Assembly (NCBI GenBank): GCA_028386065.3
Contig: JAKUCV010002100.1
Span: 94,146 to 158,145, forward strand
Source of the DNA: Turnera subulata
Lineage: Eukaryota > Streptophyta > Magnoliopsida > Malpighiales > Passifloraceae
Length of the DNA: 64,000 bases
Direction of reading: 5' to 3'
The notes under the pieces were generated by a model. That model made no database searches, was not told the origin of the DNA, and was given only the letters and a program-made list of their open reading frames with translations. The translations under genes were made by a program, and so were the position numbers. Position 1 is the stretch's first letter. Each line of letters opens with the position of its first letter. Below are positions 21,178 through 32,509 of the stretch, in pieces.

Positions 21178-21922
21178 AATTCAAAACGATAACCGCAGTA
21201 AAATATATTGATGTTTAAATAGAATGATAAAAATACGTAAAAATCTAATATTGCAAACTCTAAAAGAGAGGAAATGGGAGCCAAAGAAAAAGAAAACAAA
21301 TGCTTATTATCAGTCCTAATCTAGCATGTCAATGCAAACCAATACCTGATCATGTTATCATACCCCACGCACCACAACTTGGAGAGCATATTTAAAAGTG
21401 CAAATCCTGCATGCGTCGAGTTTCAGCGTATAGTAGAATCAAATTGGGTCCATTTGGATGGTCCTAGCTACTAATCAAACCATGAAAGCAACTTTATTAC
21501 AACCCATAATGATATACATACAAACGTACGGATTTTTAAGAACAAATCGAGATTTTTCGTGTACGGTATTTCTATATGCAATCAGAACATTCTCCAGGAT
21601 CTTCCTTGCGTCCATTAGAAGTCTCTTCTCTCCGAGACCAATTGAAGCCAGTTTTATACACAGTAGTGTCAAACCGATAATACTAATCCTAGGTACGATC
21701 ATTTGATATTATTACACCTTATATTAAAAATGGAAGTAGTTACGGTTTAACTTTTTTTATTTTACCATTAGCAATGAATTTATTTCCTACATTATTATTA
21801 AATATATACTAGCTATTACATTTATGTTCTACTAGTGAAAGAGTATACTTTATTAATTTTACTTTTTGTTATTCAAACTACTGAATCCAAAAGCAAATGC
21901 AACTTTTGGCAGCCGCGAAAGG

Positions 21923-21995
21923 ATGCATTTCCTATGAACGACAAGTGTAAGAAGAAGAACATGCTCCGCATCTCCCATTTTTCTAGAGCATTACC
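21923..21995 (+). repeat. Shared upstream block of miR399 units, copy B
   Basis: Contains GGATGCATTTCCTATGAA and GAAGAACATGCTCCGCATCT followed by CCCAT, then GACGGCCCAGC a little further on, as in copy A. No hairpin follows within 700 bp. Confidence 0.7.
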
Positions 21996-22648
21996 CTTGA
22001 CGGCCCAGCTTCCTACTTTTTCTTCTAGCACTTGCTGGATTACTAGTTGCAACATGAAGAAAGATTGATTCAAGATTAAGACATTAAGTGAAAAAGCAAA
22101 ACATTAACTGAAAATTTAATGTTTATGAATTAGCTCATCTTAGGCCGCGTTCTTATGAGTTCCTTCTTTGTTTTTCAGTTCTTGTAGTGGTGATTTGCAT
22201 ATTCTTGTTATTTTATATCTGTTAATCAAATATTTCATCGTTCTATCAAAGAAAAACGGACCATCAATTCACCATTGTTTCAAGGAACAACTTCCATCAC
22301 CTTGTGCATATAAAAACACTGAAAGCATAAATTATGATAATGGCAGAATCAAGATTTGTCATTCTAACATAAGCAAAATCCTATGGTAAGCCTGCCACTG
22401 TCATATACATCATTTTAACAATTACTTTAACAACATCCTTTTAAGCATGTTCTGTTTAAAATAATCAATATTTTTTTTACTAGATATTATTTTGCTTTTT
22501 AGCAATTTATAGCGTTTGATTGACTTTTAATCAATTAAATGTTAAATGTTTATTTTTTATAAGCCAACCTAATTGTGTTGGTAAGATTTAAACTTTTGTA
22601 AAAAAAGGCTTGTAAGTCATATTTCTTACATCCAAAAATTTTATTATG

Positions 22649-22711
22649 GAAGACTAAATGTGGGAAGAAGAACTGCTGGATATCTCCCATTCCTAAAGCA
22701 CCATATTGGGG
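22649..22711 (+). repeat. Shared upstream block of miR399 units, copy C (diverged)
   Basis: Contains TAAATGTGGGAAGAAGAACT, then ATCTCCCATTCCTAAAGCAC. It is clearly related to copy A but carries several changes. Confidence 0.55.
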
Positions 22712-23262
22712 TATTTAATTTGTGGCTGAATATATGGGCTGCATTTTGCCCCACTACAAAAAAAAAAATAAATTTGGAGATGCATGATTAAATAATATTA
22801 ACTGATCTTGTCAATGACTTATTGGGAGTCTAGTTGCCGTTGGATTTCTTTGAAAGAAACTTGCCAAATATGGAAATTTGAGTTTTCCTTATGCTATGTA
22901 ATAGTGACAAACTTTCTGGTATGATAAATTGCTTCAACATTGTGGTGTCTTCAGAGACTTTTCCTAAAGGCTCGAGATGATCAAGGGACCTCCATTAAGG
23001 ATTCCTTTAGTTTGGAAGCTGGAAGGTGGGTCGTATACCTTGCCTGGAAGGTGGGTATGTATTCCTTTATTGTCTCTGACTCTAAGATTATTTGCCTTTA
23101 CTTTTGGTATTTACTGTAGTTTTCTATCCTTTTTTGGTCAACAAAAATTTTTCAACATTAATTATATTCATTTAGAAAACTCAAATTTAAAATCTTACAT
23201 AAACAAACCATGGCCGAACCAAACATGTATTGGTCTATTTAGCGGCTTTTGTGAGTAGGAAG

Positions 23263-23330
23263 GATGCATTTCATATGAAAAAGTAAATGTACGAAGAAGA
23301 ACATGCTCCGTATCTCCCATTCTAAAAGTA
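23263..23330 (+). repeat. Shared upstream block of miR399 units, copy D
   Basis: Contains GGATGCATTTCATATGAAAA and GAAGAACATGCTCCGTATCT followed by CCCATTCTAAAAG. It lies about 350 bp before the unit 4 P1BS. Confidence 0.75.
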
Positions 23331-23680
23331 CCCAATTTGCAACGGGAGGAAAGAGATTGAGAGATTCTTATTTTCTGAAATCTATAGTACTTTGAAGAGC
23401 TAGTCAATTTAGAAACAAAATATTGAAACGCTTTTACGAGAGTATACAATCTTCAAACAATTCCTTTTCTGTTGTTGTCAAAGAGCATCGAGATATTATT
23501 CCAGAACTTAGTAATACTGTTCATTAATTATATACATATATATAATGTTAGTTGATCGAAAATATATATAGTCCTATCCTGTTTAGGAATATTTACTGGG
23601 GGAGGAGAAGTCTTGCGAGGAGAATAAAGTGTTAGAAAAGGCTTCAACAACTAGCACAAAGCCAAAGGCATTGTCCAGTC

Positions 23681-23708
23681 GCATATACTTTCTCAGGTTC
23701 GTATAAAA
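23681..23708 (+). promoter_or_regulatory. P1BS element and TATA box of miR399 unit 4
   Basis: GCATATAC (23681-23688) then TATAAAA (23702-23708), 21 bp start to start. The context GGCATTGTCCAGTC before the octamer matches units 2 and 6. Confidence 0.8.
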
Positions 23709-23770
23709 TAACACAAATTTGCGGTTGAGGGTCATCAATTCATTCTGCGAAGCCAAGAAGATATATAGGG

Positions 23771-23875
23771 TGCAGTTGCATTACCGGGCAAGATCTCTAT
23801 TGGCAGGCAGCCACACTTAGTGTATTTGAAGTGTGCTCCCCTGCCAAAGGAGATTTGCCCCGCAATTCTTCAGCA
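23771..23875 (+). ncRNA. MIR399: miR399 precursor 4
   Basis: Mature 21-mer at 23842-23862: TGCCAAAGGAGATTTGCCCC then G. Star at 23786-23807: GGGCAAGATCTCTATTGGCA then GG. It has a short loop (about 34 nt) and an extended lower stem GCAGTTGCAT with GCAATTCTTCAGC. It is nearly the same as precursor 2 in both arms, including the star strand. Confidence 0.93.
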
Positions 23876-23879
23876 TTTT

Positions 23880-24646
23880 TGCCTAACAACGAAGGAATTG
23901 TTATCCTCAATTGGTCAAGGCTTTCCTAAGGCTTGACGTACTGTACGCAAATTAGACTTATAAGTTTGCAGACCCTATATTTCTTAGAATTCTTATAGTT
24001 GATGCTGGTCACTTTTTTTTTTTCTTTTTGAAGTCCTTAATTTCTATAGCCATGCAAACAGTTAAAACGAAAGAGTTTTTGGCTGCAACTTGGGTTTTTT
24101 TGGGGTGGGGGCAGGAAACATGCAAGCAAGATGGTTCTGGACACTTTATATCATACATGCTTTGAATTTCACCAAAGGGTGAAAAAGTTTTCCTTGAAAG
24201 AGAGGGCCTGCATTTTTTTGGGATTTTATTTATATATGTGGAAACTTGTAATAATTTGGTGATGCGGTCTATGGCTTTTGATGGGAACAGACTAAAGATG
24301 CGTGTTTAGGAGGATATTTCAGAGGAGGAATGCAATGGTCAGGTTTGAGCTATTGAGATTTTGGGTTCAAAAGACGGTGACAAAAACTGGATGAGTTGTT
24401 TGAATTTTTTACTTGGATGAATGTAAAAGTTATGGACATGGAAGGTGTTAGGGATGAATTTTGGAAGAAATCTGAGGGGATTTGGGACTAGGAAGGAGGA
24501 GGAAGGGTGAGAAATTGATTTTGGTCTTATAAGCACAAGCAATATTCACACAAATGCTATAAAAGAAATACAATGCAACATAGTAATTGTATTGTGTTGT
24601 TGATGACACCATACTTACACAGAAATGTTCAACAAACATTAAAAAA
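23880..24646. other. Spacer before the ankyrin gene 3' end
   Basis: No gene is seen. It probably holds the 3' UTR of the minus-strand ankyrin gene at its right end. Confidence 0.5.
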
Positions 24647-27600
24647 TTATTCTATCTTATTGTAACATTTCTTCTTCATCCTAAAAATTCCAACATATGT
24701 TGAATTGAATATCTCAACCAATAGAGGAAATTGTAATATCACGAACAAGGAAACAGGAATACCAGCAAGCAAACAGACTGGAACGATAACGGATAGTCTT
24801 CCGTGGAGCATGATTATGATTGTGGCACAAAATGCTACCATCATTGCCGCAATTGACACAAAAAGAGTAGATAGGCCAATGATTAATTTTTGGGGCAGTG
24901 ATTTGAAAAAATCCTCCTCTGCATAGCGTGATGTGAGAATTCCTAAGAACATCAATACTGAAGTAGAGGAACTGAACAAGGAAATTGCATCAGAAATTAT
25001 AAAAGTGATGAACGCTTTTTTTCTTCGGAATAATGGGAGGCCAGAATCCTGAAAGTTGCCTCCTGGAACAGTAAACACTGCTGCAAACATAATAGTAATA
25101 ATTAGAGCACCCACTACTGTACATGAACTTGCTGTCTCTTTCATCCATTTCTCTCCATCATCCCTTAATTGCTTGTGGTTTTTAGTAAATGCTTGTCGTG
25201 CTGTATCACCATCATTGTTGAGATATTCCCAAAAACTTGGTAGTACAATGCTCTCCACTGCCTGTTCAAGCCATTGTCATTAGAAAATTAGATGTTAAAA
25301 ATATATGACGCAATATATCTATATTCATAATCACTACAGAGTTGAAAATTGACCTTAAACCATTGCAGTTCTCTTTGCATCTGTAAAGCTGCACCTGATA
25401 TACGAGCAAGTTGCTGTGGTGGTGGTGACATCCCGGCCCAATGTAACATATTATTACCATTATAATCCGTAATGTCAGCCTTGGTATATCGTCTCCCTTC
25501 AAGCATAAGGTTGAAAATTTTTTCTTGACGAAATGCTATTGCTAGCATCATTAGGTCTCTTCCTTTATTGTCCACAGCAATTATACTATCAGGATGAGCT
25601 TTTAAAATTTCGATAACAATTTCTTCAATTCCATTTTGCACCGCTGCAAGTAATGTTAACCACAGCGTATTCTCAGAAAATTGTGAGAGATCCGTGGTTG
25701 GTATTTCTTTGCATATGCAGGCTATGCATTCCATAGCATAAATGTGGTTCAACTTCATCTCATATATCTGCTTGAGTCCTAATTCATCAAGGAAAGAAAA
25801 ACGTGAACCCTCAAAAAGAAAACACATCAAAAAGACTGTTGGAAAAATAAAGTTGTGTTATTGTTATTTATGGTCTAATGATTCGTTATAAACAACTCAG
25901 CCTGGTAAAATCTAATGTATATTTACCTAGCAAAAATGGAGACAATTGTAACTAGATCATGCCATTTGCTTAACGGTGGTGACTATTTCAAAGTAGATCA
26001 TGTCATTTGTTTAATTATATATAGCTAGGCAGATTATTCGGCCAACCTAATTAATCAAACTTAATTTCAGGTAAATAAAAATATTATAAGTGAGATCAGT
26101 AAGCCACGTACCTCGTGTTGAGATAGGTTGCGTATCTTGGGAATCCTCACGAATATAGTTCGAGCCCTCAATCAAGTTGTACCGAAAATTATATGGAGCA
26201 ATAGGATCGATAGGGGCAACTGGCCGTTGTATGTGTATACCTTTTGAGAACACTTTTGAATTAGTTTTTGGTGTCTTTGCATATATATGAAAGATTTGTA
26301 TTTTAAGTAAACAAAAAAGAACACAAAGAACAAAAAAAAAAAAACTACAGCAGAATTAGTTTTGTAAAGCATTTCCATGTTGTTGTAGGAAATGAAAATA
26401 ACATATATAGACACAAAATGAAGGAAAAATATAAGCACGGCAAGAGGAAGGAGATTATAAGATACTAACATGAATAAATCCATCTTTCCCAAAATCCAAG
26501 TGGAGAACTACTATAGAATGCTGAAGGACATGATGCCAAGAGATTCATCGGGCTTCCGGGAAGACTTTTCAGACCAAAGCTTAGGCTTGGACATTTCCGA
26601 AGTAGATCCAAAGCAATATCTTGCAGTACATATATTAGCATATATATGTCAAGAGAGAATAATATATAATTTGGTGATTGATTGAAATAAAATAAATAAA
26701 GACCTCACCCCCTCTTGTTTTTTTTACTTATGAGTATCATTGAGTTACAAGTATTGAAAAAATGGGAGGGACAAGGGATCCGCCCTTGAGGATGATGCAC
26801 CAGTGTGCACTTTAGTTTATGAGTAAATCAATCATCTAACGCCAAAAAATTTTATGTACTAGAGCATTCTAAACATCCAATTGCACATTATCCAATTAAT
26901 TGTACTGTATAGAATAATAATTGAGAGGTAGGTGTGCGATCTTACCAAACATTCTATTCGTGATACAGTACTGAAGCAACCCAAATCCATTATTCCCATT
27001 TTCTGGATATAAGAGTTCAATTGGAGTGCAATTATAAAGATAGCGGGTGGTGTCCTTATAACCTGAAGCACTTGCCAATGCCACCGGAATTGCTCCTATT
27101 ACACTTTGAATCTGAACCAATTTTTTATTCTTTTGAACCAAGAATCTTGCAATGGCAGTGGATCCAACATGTGCAGCATCATGAAGGGCAGTATGACCAT
27201 TCGAGGATTGTATTTCCAAATCTTGTTCAGACATTAACTCCACCAATCTCCGAGCAATTTCGGTTTGGTGTGCAGTAGCTGCTTGATGAATGGGTATACT
27301 ACCATCTTGTGAAATTATGGAAGTTAATATTCTTGGATCACGCTCAATAAAGCTCAATATAGCACCCCATTCTCCGTTCTTTATGGCTGATATTACAAGC
27401 CCAAAATTTTTGGTCTCGTAACTCACTGTCAATTTCATCCAACGATATTACATTATAATTTGTAAGACAGAATGCTAAGATCATATTTTTTATTGTTGAC
27501 AAAAAGTACTTGCTTATCATGTATTTTAAGGTGTGTGAATAGGGGAAATAAGAATGACTCAATTTGAGGTATGTGTAGTTAAATATGAGACAGAAGAAAA

Positions 27601-28852
27601 AAGATCTAATTACTTACATAATGATGTGCCCAAGTTAGGCTGGTAAATCCATGTGGGTGGATTTGTCGTTCCAGATATATAACCCGCATTGACGTCTAAT
27701 AGTGGATTGTTGTATCGTTGATCAGTTCGAGGGATTCCCCGTTGTTTGAATTGGTCTAATTTGGCTAGAGTTTCCCAGACAATTTTAGCAGAGGTAGCTC
27801 CTGCAATTTGAGAAGGTATGTATGGTGAACATGCATCTTGAATTGCACGTAAGGCGATGGTGTTCATGCCTGTCCAAGTGCTGTATTCCATCCAATATTG
27901 GCCGTAATGTTCATTAGCCGAAAACTCTACAATGTGGTACCAAGCATCTTTATTTATCAGATATGTCTTCATCTGGATGCTCCAGTCTTCGTAATTTATT
28001 GGAACATGATATTGCGGGATTTGAGTTGGGTCCATTGACAACCTATCCATGAATAAATAATTAAGGACCCTTGTTAATGAAAGTTGATAATACATATTGA
28101 TTCCCAAGAAAAAACTATGTACCAGATTAACTTATCAGTTTTTATAGTTGTTTATGCAAATCCTTTAATCATACTTTTCCTACAATTTAAGGTATGCGCG
28201 AGCCTGAGAAATTATGGAAATTCAAATTGAAGGTTTTCTTTTTCTCTATTAACTAAGATATGAAAAGAAAAAAATGGAAATTAAAGAAGTAAATTAAGGG
28301 CAGCAAGGTAGTCATCAACAGTAGTTATTAAGCTTACCGGGGGACATCTGAGAAATGCACGGGTTCTTGACGAGGTTGGCCGACTGATAAATAATCTATC
28401 CTCGTCGGAAGCAGAAAGAAATAATACATTAAATAATAATTATTATATGTACTAAACTAAGCAATAATTTTCTGTACATGAAAGTAATTTCTCTGCATAC
28501 CAGGCATTTGTGGTTGGCTAGGCAATTCTTGTTGGTTGGGCAGTTCTAGTTGTTTGCTTTGGGCCGCCAGTGTATCCCAGGCAAGTTTGGCTGAACGAGT
28601 ATCTCTAATATGTGAAAGGATCTCTGGGGCACACGAAGCTTTAATTGCAAGCAAAGCCGCAGCATTTTTTTTCCTCCAGAACTTGTTCTGGTATGCTCGT
28701 GCATCCGGGTAGGCTGGTTCATCCATAACATCCCATAAATCTTGAGCTTCCATATAAGCCATCATGCAAGCTTTCCAGTTCTCGTATGTGTCAGCTTCTA
28801 GGTCTTTCAGTACCATAACTGCATTAGGAACAATGTGTGTTGTTGTTGCCAT
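24647..28852 (-). CDS. Ankyrin-PGG membrane protein with two N-terminal gag-like domains, 8 exons, 873 aa
   Basis: Exons (minus): 28852-28501, 28383-28338, 28042-27618, 27425-26946, 26619-26470, 26240-26112, 25778-25354, 25261-24647. All junctions are GT-AG and the phases agree (2622 nt). Residues 1-117 (TYENWKACMMAYMEAQDLWD) and about 140-250 (NYEDWSIQMKTYLINKDAWY) are two DUF4219/UBN2 domains of copia-gag type. Ankyrin repeats follow (DGSIPIHQAATAHQTEIARR, NGHTALHDAAHVGSTAIARF, NGNNMLHWAG), then a PGG domain (EKWMKETASSCTVVGALIIT, TVPGG) and about four membrane helices to the C-terminus. ACD6/ITN1-type ankyrin-PGG proteins act at membranes in defence and stress signalling. A single gag-like domain before ankyrins is, to my knowledge, present in some woody eudicot proteins; two in tandem is less usual. 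The function of this protein is unknown. Confidence 0.88.
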
Positions 28853-28965
28853 AACTGCAAGGCTTCTGCAAAAATGATCAAATATGTGCCAAGTCGGTCA
28901 ATATCTGAAAACTTGGAACTATGCATGTATTAATAACGTTTCCATCCAGTATTTCAAATTAATGG

Positions 28966-29095
28966 TCTAAGCCGGGGCGGGGATCGAAACCGCTGTGCCG
29001 GAATATCTCTTGACCGGAAATGGAGTCTTCAACCTCGGTTAAGAGATGGAATTACGGCCCTGCTGGCTGCAGAGACGCGTAGGCCTTAGTTGAGT
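28966..29095 (-). mobile_element. SINE-like GC-rich insert with internal hairpin
   Basis: A GC-rich block in AT-rich DNA, 110 bp upstream of the ankyrin gene start. On the minus strand GGTTTCGATCCCCG fits a pol III B box. ATCTCTTGACCG (29005-29016) pairs with CGGTTAAGAGAT (29036-29047), a 12-bp stem with one G-T pair. I could not find an A box or target duplication, so the SINE call is tentative. Confidence 0.4.
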
Positions 29096-29099
29096 TTAC

Positions 29100-30210
29100 A
29101 ACATTTTTTTGGTTCCAAGCATGAGATTAAATACTAAGTTTTATCGTACTTGTTAACATTAACTAATTGGAATCATAAGAGTGAGACAGGCGACATTAAC
29201 AACCATTGACTTGAGACTTGTGTTAAGTATTTGTCCGCATTGAGTTTAATTAGTGCTAGTGGCGTAGTTAATTAGCAGAATAATAAGAAGAAGAAACTTA
29301 CAAATTCAGCGTAATTGGTGCATTCGCTACCAATTGACTTGACTTACTAATTGACTTGACTTGTGTTAACACGCTTTAGTTTTAATTTGCAGCGTTTACA
29401 TTGGATCCCAACTTGCTTGGGTTGAATTATGGAACTTTCAGTTTCATCAAATGATGGGGCATCCCTGTCATCAATGGCATCCATTTTAGTTTCTATTTTT
29501 CATTGTAACCCCCAATCTAACCACCGCTGCCACACCAAAAACAAAAGGAACAATAATTGAACATATAATAATGCCGATAATTTTTTTTGAGGAATCATTT
29601 AACGAAATTAAACATGCGTCAGCAAGGATTATTTTTTCATTCTCTATACTATAAATTTCTTATAAAGTCAACTAGATTAACATACTAGGCGCACACATCG
29701 CATGGTCTATTTAGCTAGTGTAATTAATTTATGGTGGTTTAATATTGAGAATTGAGTTCTATGACTTTGTTAGCCGAACAAAAACAACGGGTCTGCGGGG
29801 TTGGTTCTACTTTATAACCTATATATGTTCTGATTTATTTTCCTCCCCTCCCCGGCATTTGATTTTTTAGAGTCAGATGCCATAGCTTTCATTCTTTTTT
29901 CTATGATGAAAAGCTTTTCCTTCCTTTATTTCTCTTTGTCGTGTGTGGCATTTAATTAAGAACTAGTCAGCCTATAGAGAAGATCTTACAATATGATCAC
30001 ACAAATGTTGAAATTAATTCATAACTAACTTCATCACACCTTCGCCGAAATTATTATTCATTTTCTTTCATCACCTGCTGAATTAATTAAAGTAATTAGA
30101 AGAGAAAAAGGTAGCTAGAGCCGTAGGGAGATATTTATCTCTTGTTTTTCATAAAGTTAGGTACCTGCAAAAATTAGTCACTAAGAGACAAAAGGTTGAA
30201 AATCTACTAG
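29100..30210. other. Intergenic; right part paralogous to the unit 3 upstream region
   Basis: No gene is supported. From about 29870 it matches the upstream part of unit 3. The left part contains the ankyrin gene's upstream sequence on the minus strand. Confidence 0.5.
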
Positions 30211-30572
30211 GAGTACACATTTTTTTTTTTCTGTTGTTGAGAATTTACGAGTACACAAAGTTGATATAATTTCCTCACTTTTGTTGCTTCAGTTACGTTG
30301 AATCTAGATGTTTTTGTTTTCGATGAGAATGGACATTTAACAGTTTTTTTTTTTTTATGCAAACGGACATTTAACAGTTAAAAGAAGTACAAAGATATCG
30401 TTCAAAAGAAAAAGAAGTACAAAGATAATTAGCATAAAAAAAAAGGAAGTACAAAGAAAATGGTCAACAGGAAAGTTACGTACCAGAGTACTACATAAAT
30501 AAAGAAAAAAAACGTACGCTACATAACGCTTCAACTATTCGCATCAAAAAAAAAAACATAACGCTTCAACTA
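30211..30572. repeat. Cluster of five micro-insertions with target duplications
   Basis: Direct-repeat pairs flank tiny A- or T-rich inserts. (1) GAGTACACA at 30211-30219 and 30249-30257, insert 29 bp. (2) GGACATTTAACAGTT at 30331-30345 and 30365-30379, insert 19 bp. (3) AAAGAAGTACAAAGATA at 30381-30397 and 30411-30427, insert 13 bp. (4) GAAGTACAAAGA again at 30446-30457, insert ATTAGCATAAAAAAAAAG. (5) ACATAACGCTTCAACTA at 30521-30537 and 30556-30572, insert TTCGCATCAAAAAAAAAA. In A-tail orientation 1 and 2 are minus, and 3, 4 and 5 plus. Confidence 0.8.
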
Positions 30573-30735
30573 GGTATAGAACTAGAAACCAAAATCTAAT
30601 TTCCAATGTAAAATCCAATGTATATATATTTTGAGGAATCACACATGGGAAATTCTTGCAAGGAATCGGCTACGTATCTTGAGAAGAATAAATTAGTAGT
30701 GGAAACTGATCTGATCTTCAAGGCATTGTTCCCTC

Positions 30736-30764
30736 GCATATGCTAATATCAGAGTGGTATAAAG
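30736..30764 (+). promoter_or_regulatory. P1BS element and TATA box of miR399 unit 5
   Basis: GCATATGC (30736-30743) then TATAAAG (30758-30764). The octamer is the same as in unit 3 and the spacing is 22 bp start to start. Confidence 0.8.
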
Positions 30765-30799
30765 AGGAATCCTCCAGGTTACTATTCTGTGAAATTGAG

Positions 30800-30912
30800 T
30801 GCAGTTGCATTACTGGGCAAGCTCTCCATTGGCAGGCAGCCACACTAAACATTGGTGTTTCTTGAAGTGTGCAGTACTCTGCCAAAGGAGATCTGCCCCG
30901 CAATTCTTCTGC
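30800..30912 (+). ncRNA. MIR399: miR399 precursor 5
   Basis: Mature 21-mer at 30880-30900: TGCCAAAGGAGATCTGCCCC then G, identical to unit 3. Star at 30815-30836: GGGCAAGCTCTCCATTGGCA then GG. Loop about 43 nt without the AT run of unit 3. The lower stem GCAGTTGCAT with GCAATTCTTCTGC is conserved. The predicted transcription start lies only about 10-15 nt before the stem base. Confidence 0.92.
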
Positions 30913-30914
30913 GT

Positions 30915-31528
30915 TTTGGCTTCACTTAAGGATCGATGTGATCAATAACAGTAAGTATATATTTGCAGAACCAGTACGTATTACAGTTGATGGTAATGTC
31001 ACTTCATTTGCTGCTCTTCAAGCAAGTGTTACTTGACTGGCTAGGATTCAGAATGCATTTATTTAAGGAACTAATGTTTTTAAGAGCATGTTGTACAGCT
31101 ATATATATAGTTGGGTGTTGGTTAATTTTGACCATGTTAATTATGTCGGCTGGATTTGGAAAATTAAGTTAACATTCTGGATTTTTTTATGCTAAGTTAA
31201 CATTCTGGATTTTGGGCCTGGCCTTCAACCAAATTTTATTTTTCATTACAATTTCTGGAAGAAGAAACTGTTGTCTATATTGTTCCATGTTCTGCTCATT
31301 CCCACCACATAATATAGTGATGGTCTTGATATGGCCCTTTATCTATATTGATAGGTTGAATCATTCGAGCTTGGATAGGGTCTTGCAAAAATCCCTCAAC
31401 ATTTTTTTTTTCTTTTTTGAAAGCGGCTTAAAGGGTGCTAATCTTTTGATCATTTTTTTTTTCTTAAATTGTCCATTTTCTTGCGCAGAAGGTCATGCAA
31501 CCAAAGTATAGAGTTCATATTAATCTCC
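30915..31528. other. Spacer after miR399 unit 5
   Basis: No gene is supported. It contains a 7-bp micro-insertion: TTAACATTCTGGATTTT and four bases before it are duplicated (31166-31186 and 31194-31214), and the added bases are TTTATGC. Confidence 0.5.
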
Positions 31529-31662
31529 TAGTGCTTGGAACAAGAATTTAATTGAGCACTGCGCAGAACTTTAATTAAGAAGAGTTTTAAATGGGTAGTG
31601 CTTGGAACAAGAATTTAATTGAGCACTGCGCAGAACTTTAATTAAGAAGAGTTTTAAATGGG
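31529..31662 (+). repeat. 67-bp exact tandem duplication
   Basis: The unit beginning TAGTGCTTGGAACAAGAATT occupies 31529-31595 and again 31596-31662 with no visible difference. It lies directly upstream of the LINE fragment. Confidence 0.95.
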
Positions 31663-31706
31663 TTTTGCATTTTCTGAAATGCATATAATTATCATCCACG
31701 GAAGAA

Positions 31707-32506
31707 ATGCAATTCCTGTCTCGTCTACATATTCACACTTTACAGAATGTTGTGGTAGATATATGTGCCTTTAGAATAATGCGGGATATGGATGGAAGAG
31801 GGATGGGGCTGCTGCTTAGTATTGTGTGGGGAATTTGGAATTGCAGAAATAAAGTCCGAGTGGGAGAACCTATAAAACCACCTGACATTTTGGTTGCACA
31901 GGCTACTAACTCCTACTGGGATTTTATAAGAGCAAATGAAAATGAACCCCCTATTCAGCACAGACACAAGGCTCCAAGACGATGGTGTCCACCCACATAT
32001 AGGGAGTTGAAACTCAATACTGATGCTGCTGTCTTCAAGGAGGCAAATGGTGGAGGAATTGGAGGTGTGATAAGAGACCACAATGGTGCTTTTGTAGCTG
32101 GTTTCTGTAGGAGAATCCCAGGTATTTCTGACCCAAAACTGCTGGAGGCTTTGGCAATTAGAGAGGGGGTGTTATTTTGTTGGCGAAATAGTTTTACCAA
32201 CTTTTGTGTGGAGTCTGATGCACAATCTATTATTTTGGACCTGTTGAATTGCTTTAACAATGATACAGGGGGGTTCTCTTATTATAACTTAGTGATTAAG
32301 GAGCTTATCTTCTGTCCCGTTTAGGGAATTGCTTTTGTAATTATGCTCCAAGGAGCTGTAATAGGGTAGCTCACAAAATAGCTAGACTTGCTAATGTATA
32401 CCCAGGAACTATGTTCTGGTCCTTTGTCCCTCCTGCTCAGCTCAGGGATGTTTTGTACATGGACATGATTAATGAATGAAGACGGCCTACGTCTGTTTAT
32501 GATCAA
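31707..32506 (+). pseudogene. LINE ORF2 3' fragment: RNase H domain, frameshifted
   Basis: An open frame from about 31707 to 32324 encodes the plant RVT_3-type RNase H seen at the end of LINE ORF2: LKLNTDAAVF with the first Asp, LLEALAIREG with Glu, and FCVESDAQSI with the second Asp. After 32320 the frame shifts. The continuation (NCFCNYAPRSCNRVAHKIAR ... MDMINE) ends at a stop at 32477-32479. An A-run after GTTTATGATC closes it near 32506. No EN or RT part is present, so this is a 5'-truncated, dead copy. Confidence 0.82.
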
Positions 32507-32509
32507 AAA

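Larger units (their letters stand above)
21178..23680. repeat. Expanded upstream region of miR399 unit 4 with three copies of the shared block
   Basis: No protein gene is supported. The region contains AATCAAATTGGGTCCATTTG (from 21437), also found upstream of unit 6 (from 39082), and three copies of the shared upstream block: 21923-21995, 22649-22711 and 23263-23330. Only the last precedes a recognisable hairpin. The two earlier copies may mark units whose hairpin was lost. Confidence 0.6.

Noticed and set aside
22862..22885. TTGCCAAATATGGAAATTTG as a decayed miR399 mature arm
   Set aside because: Only the first seven bases match and no partner arm can be found nearby.
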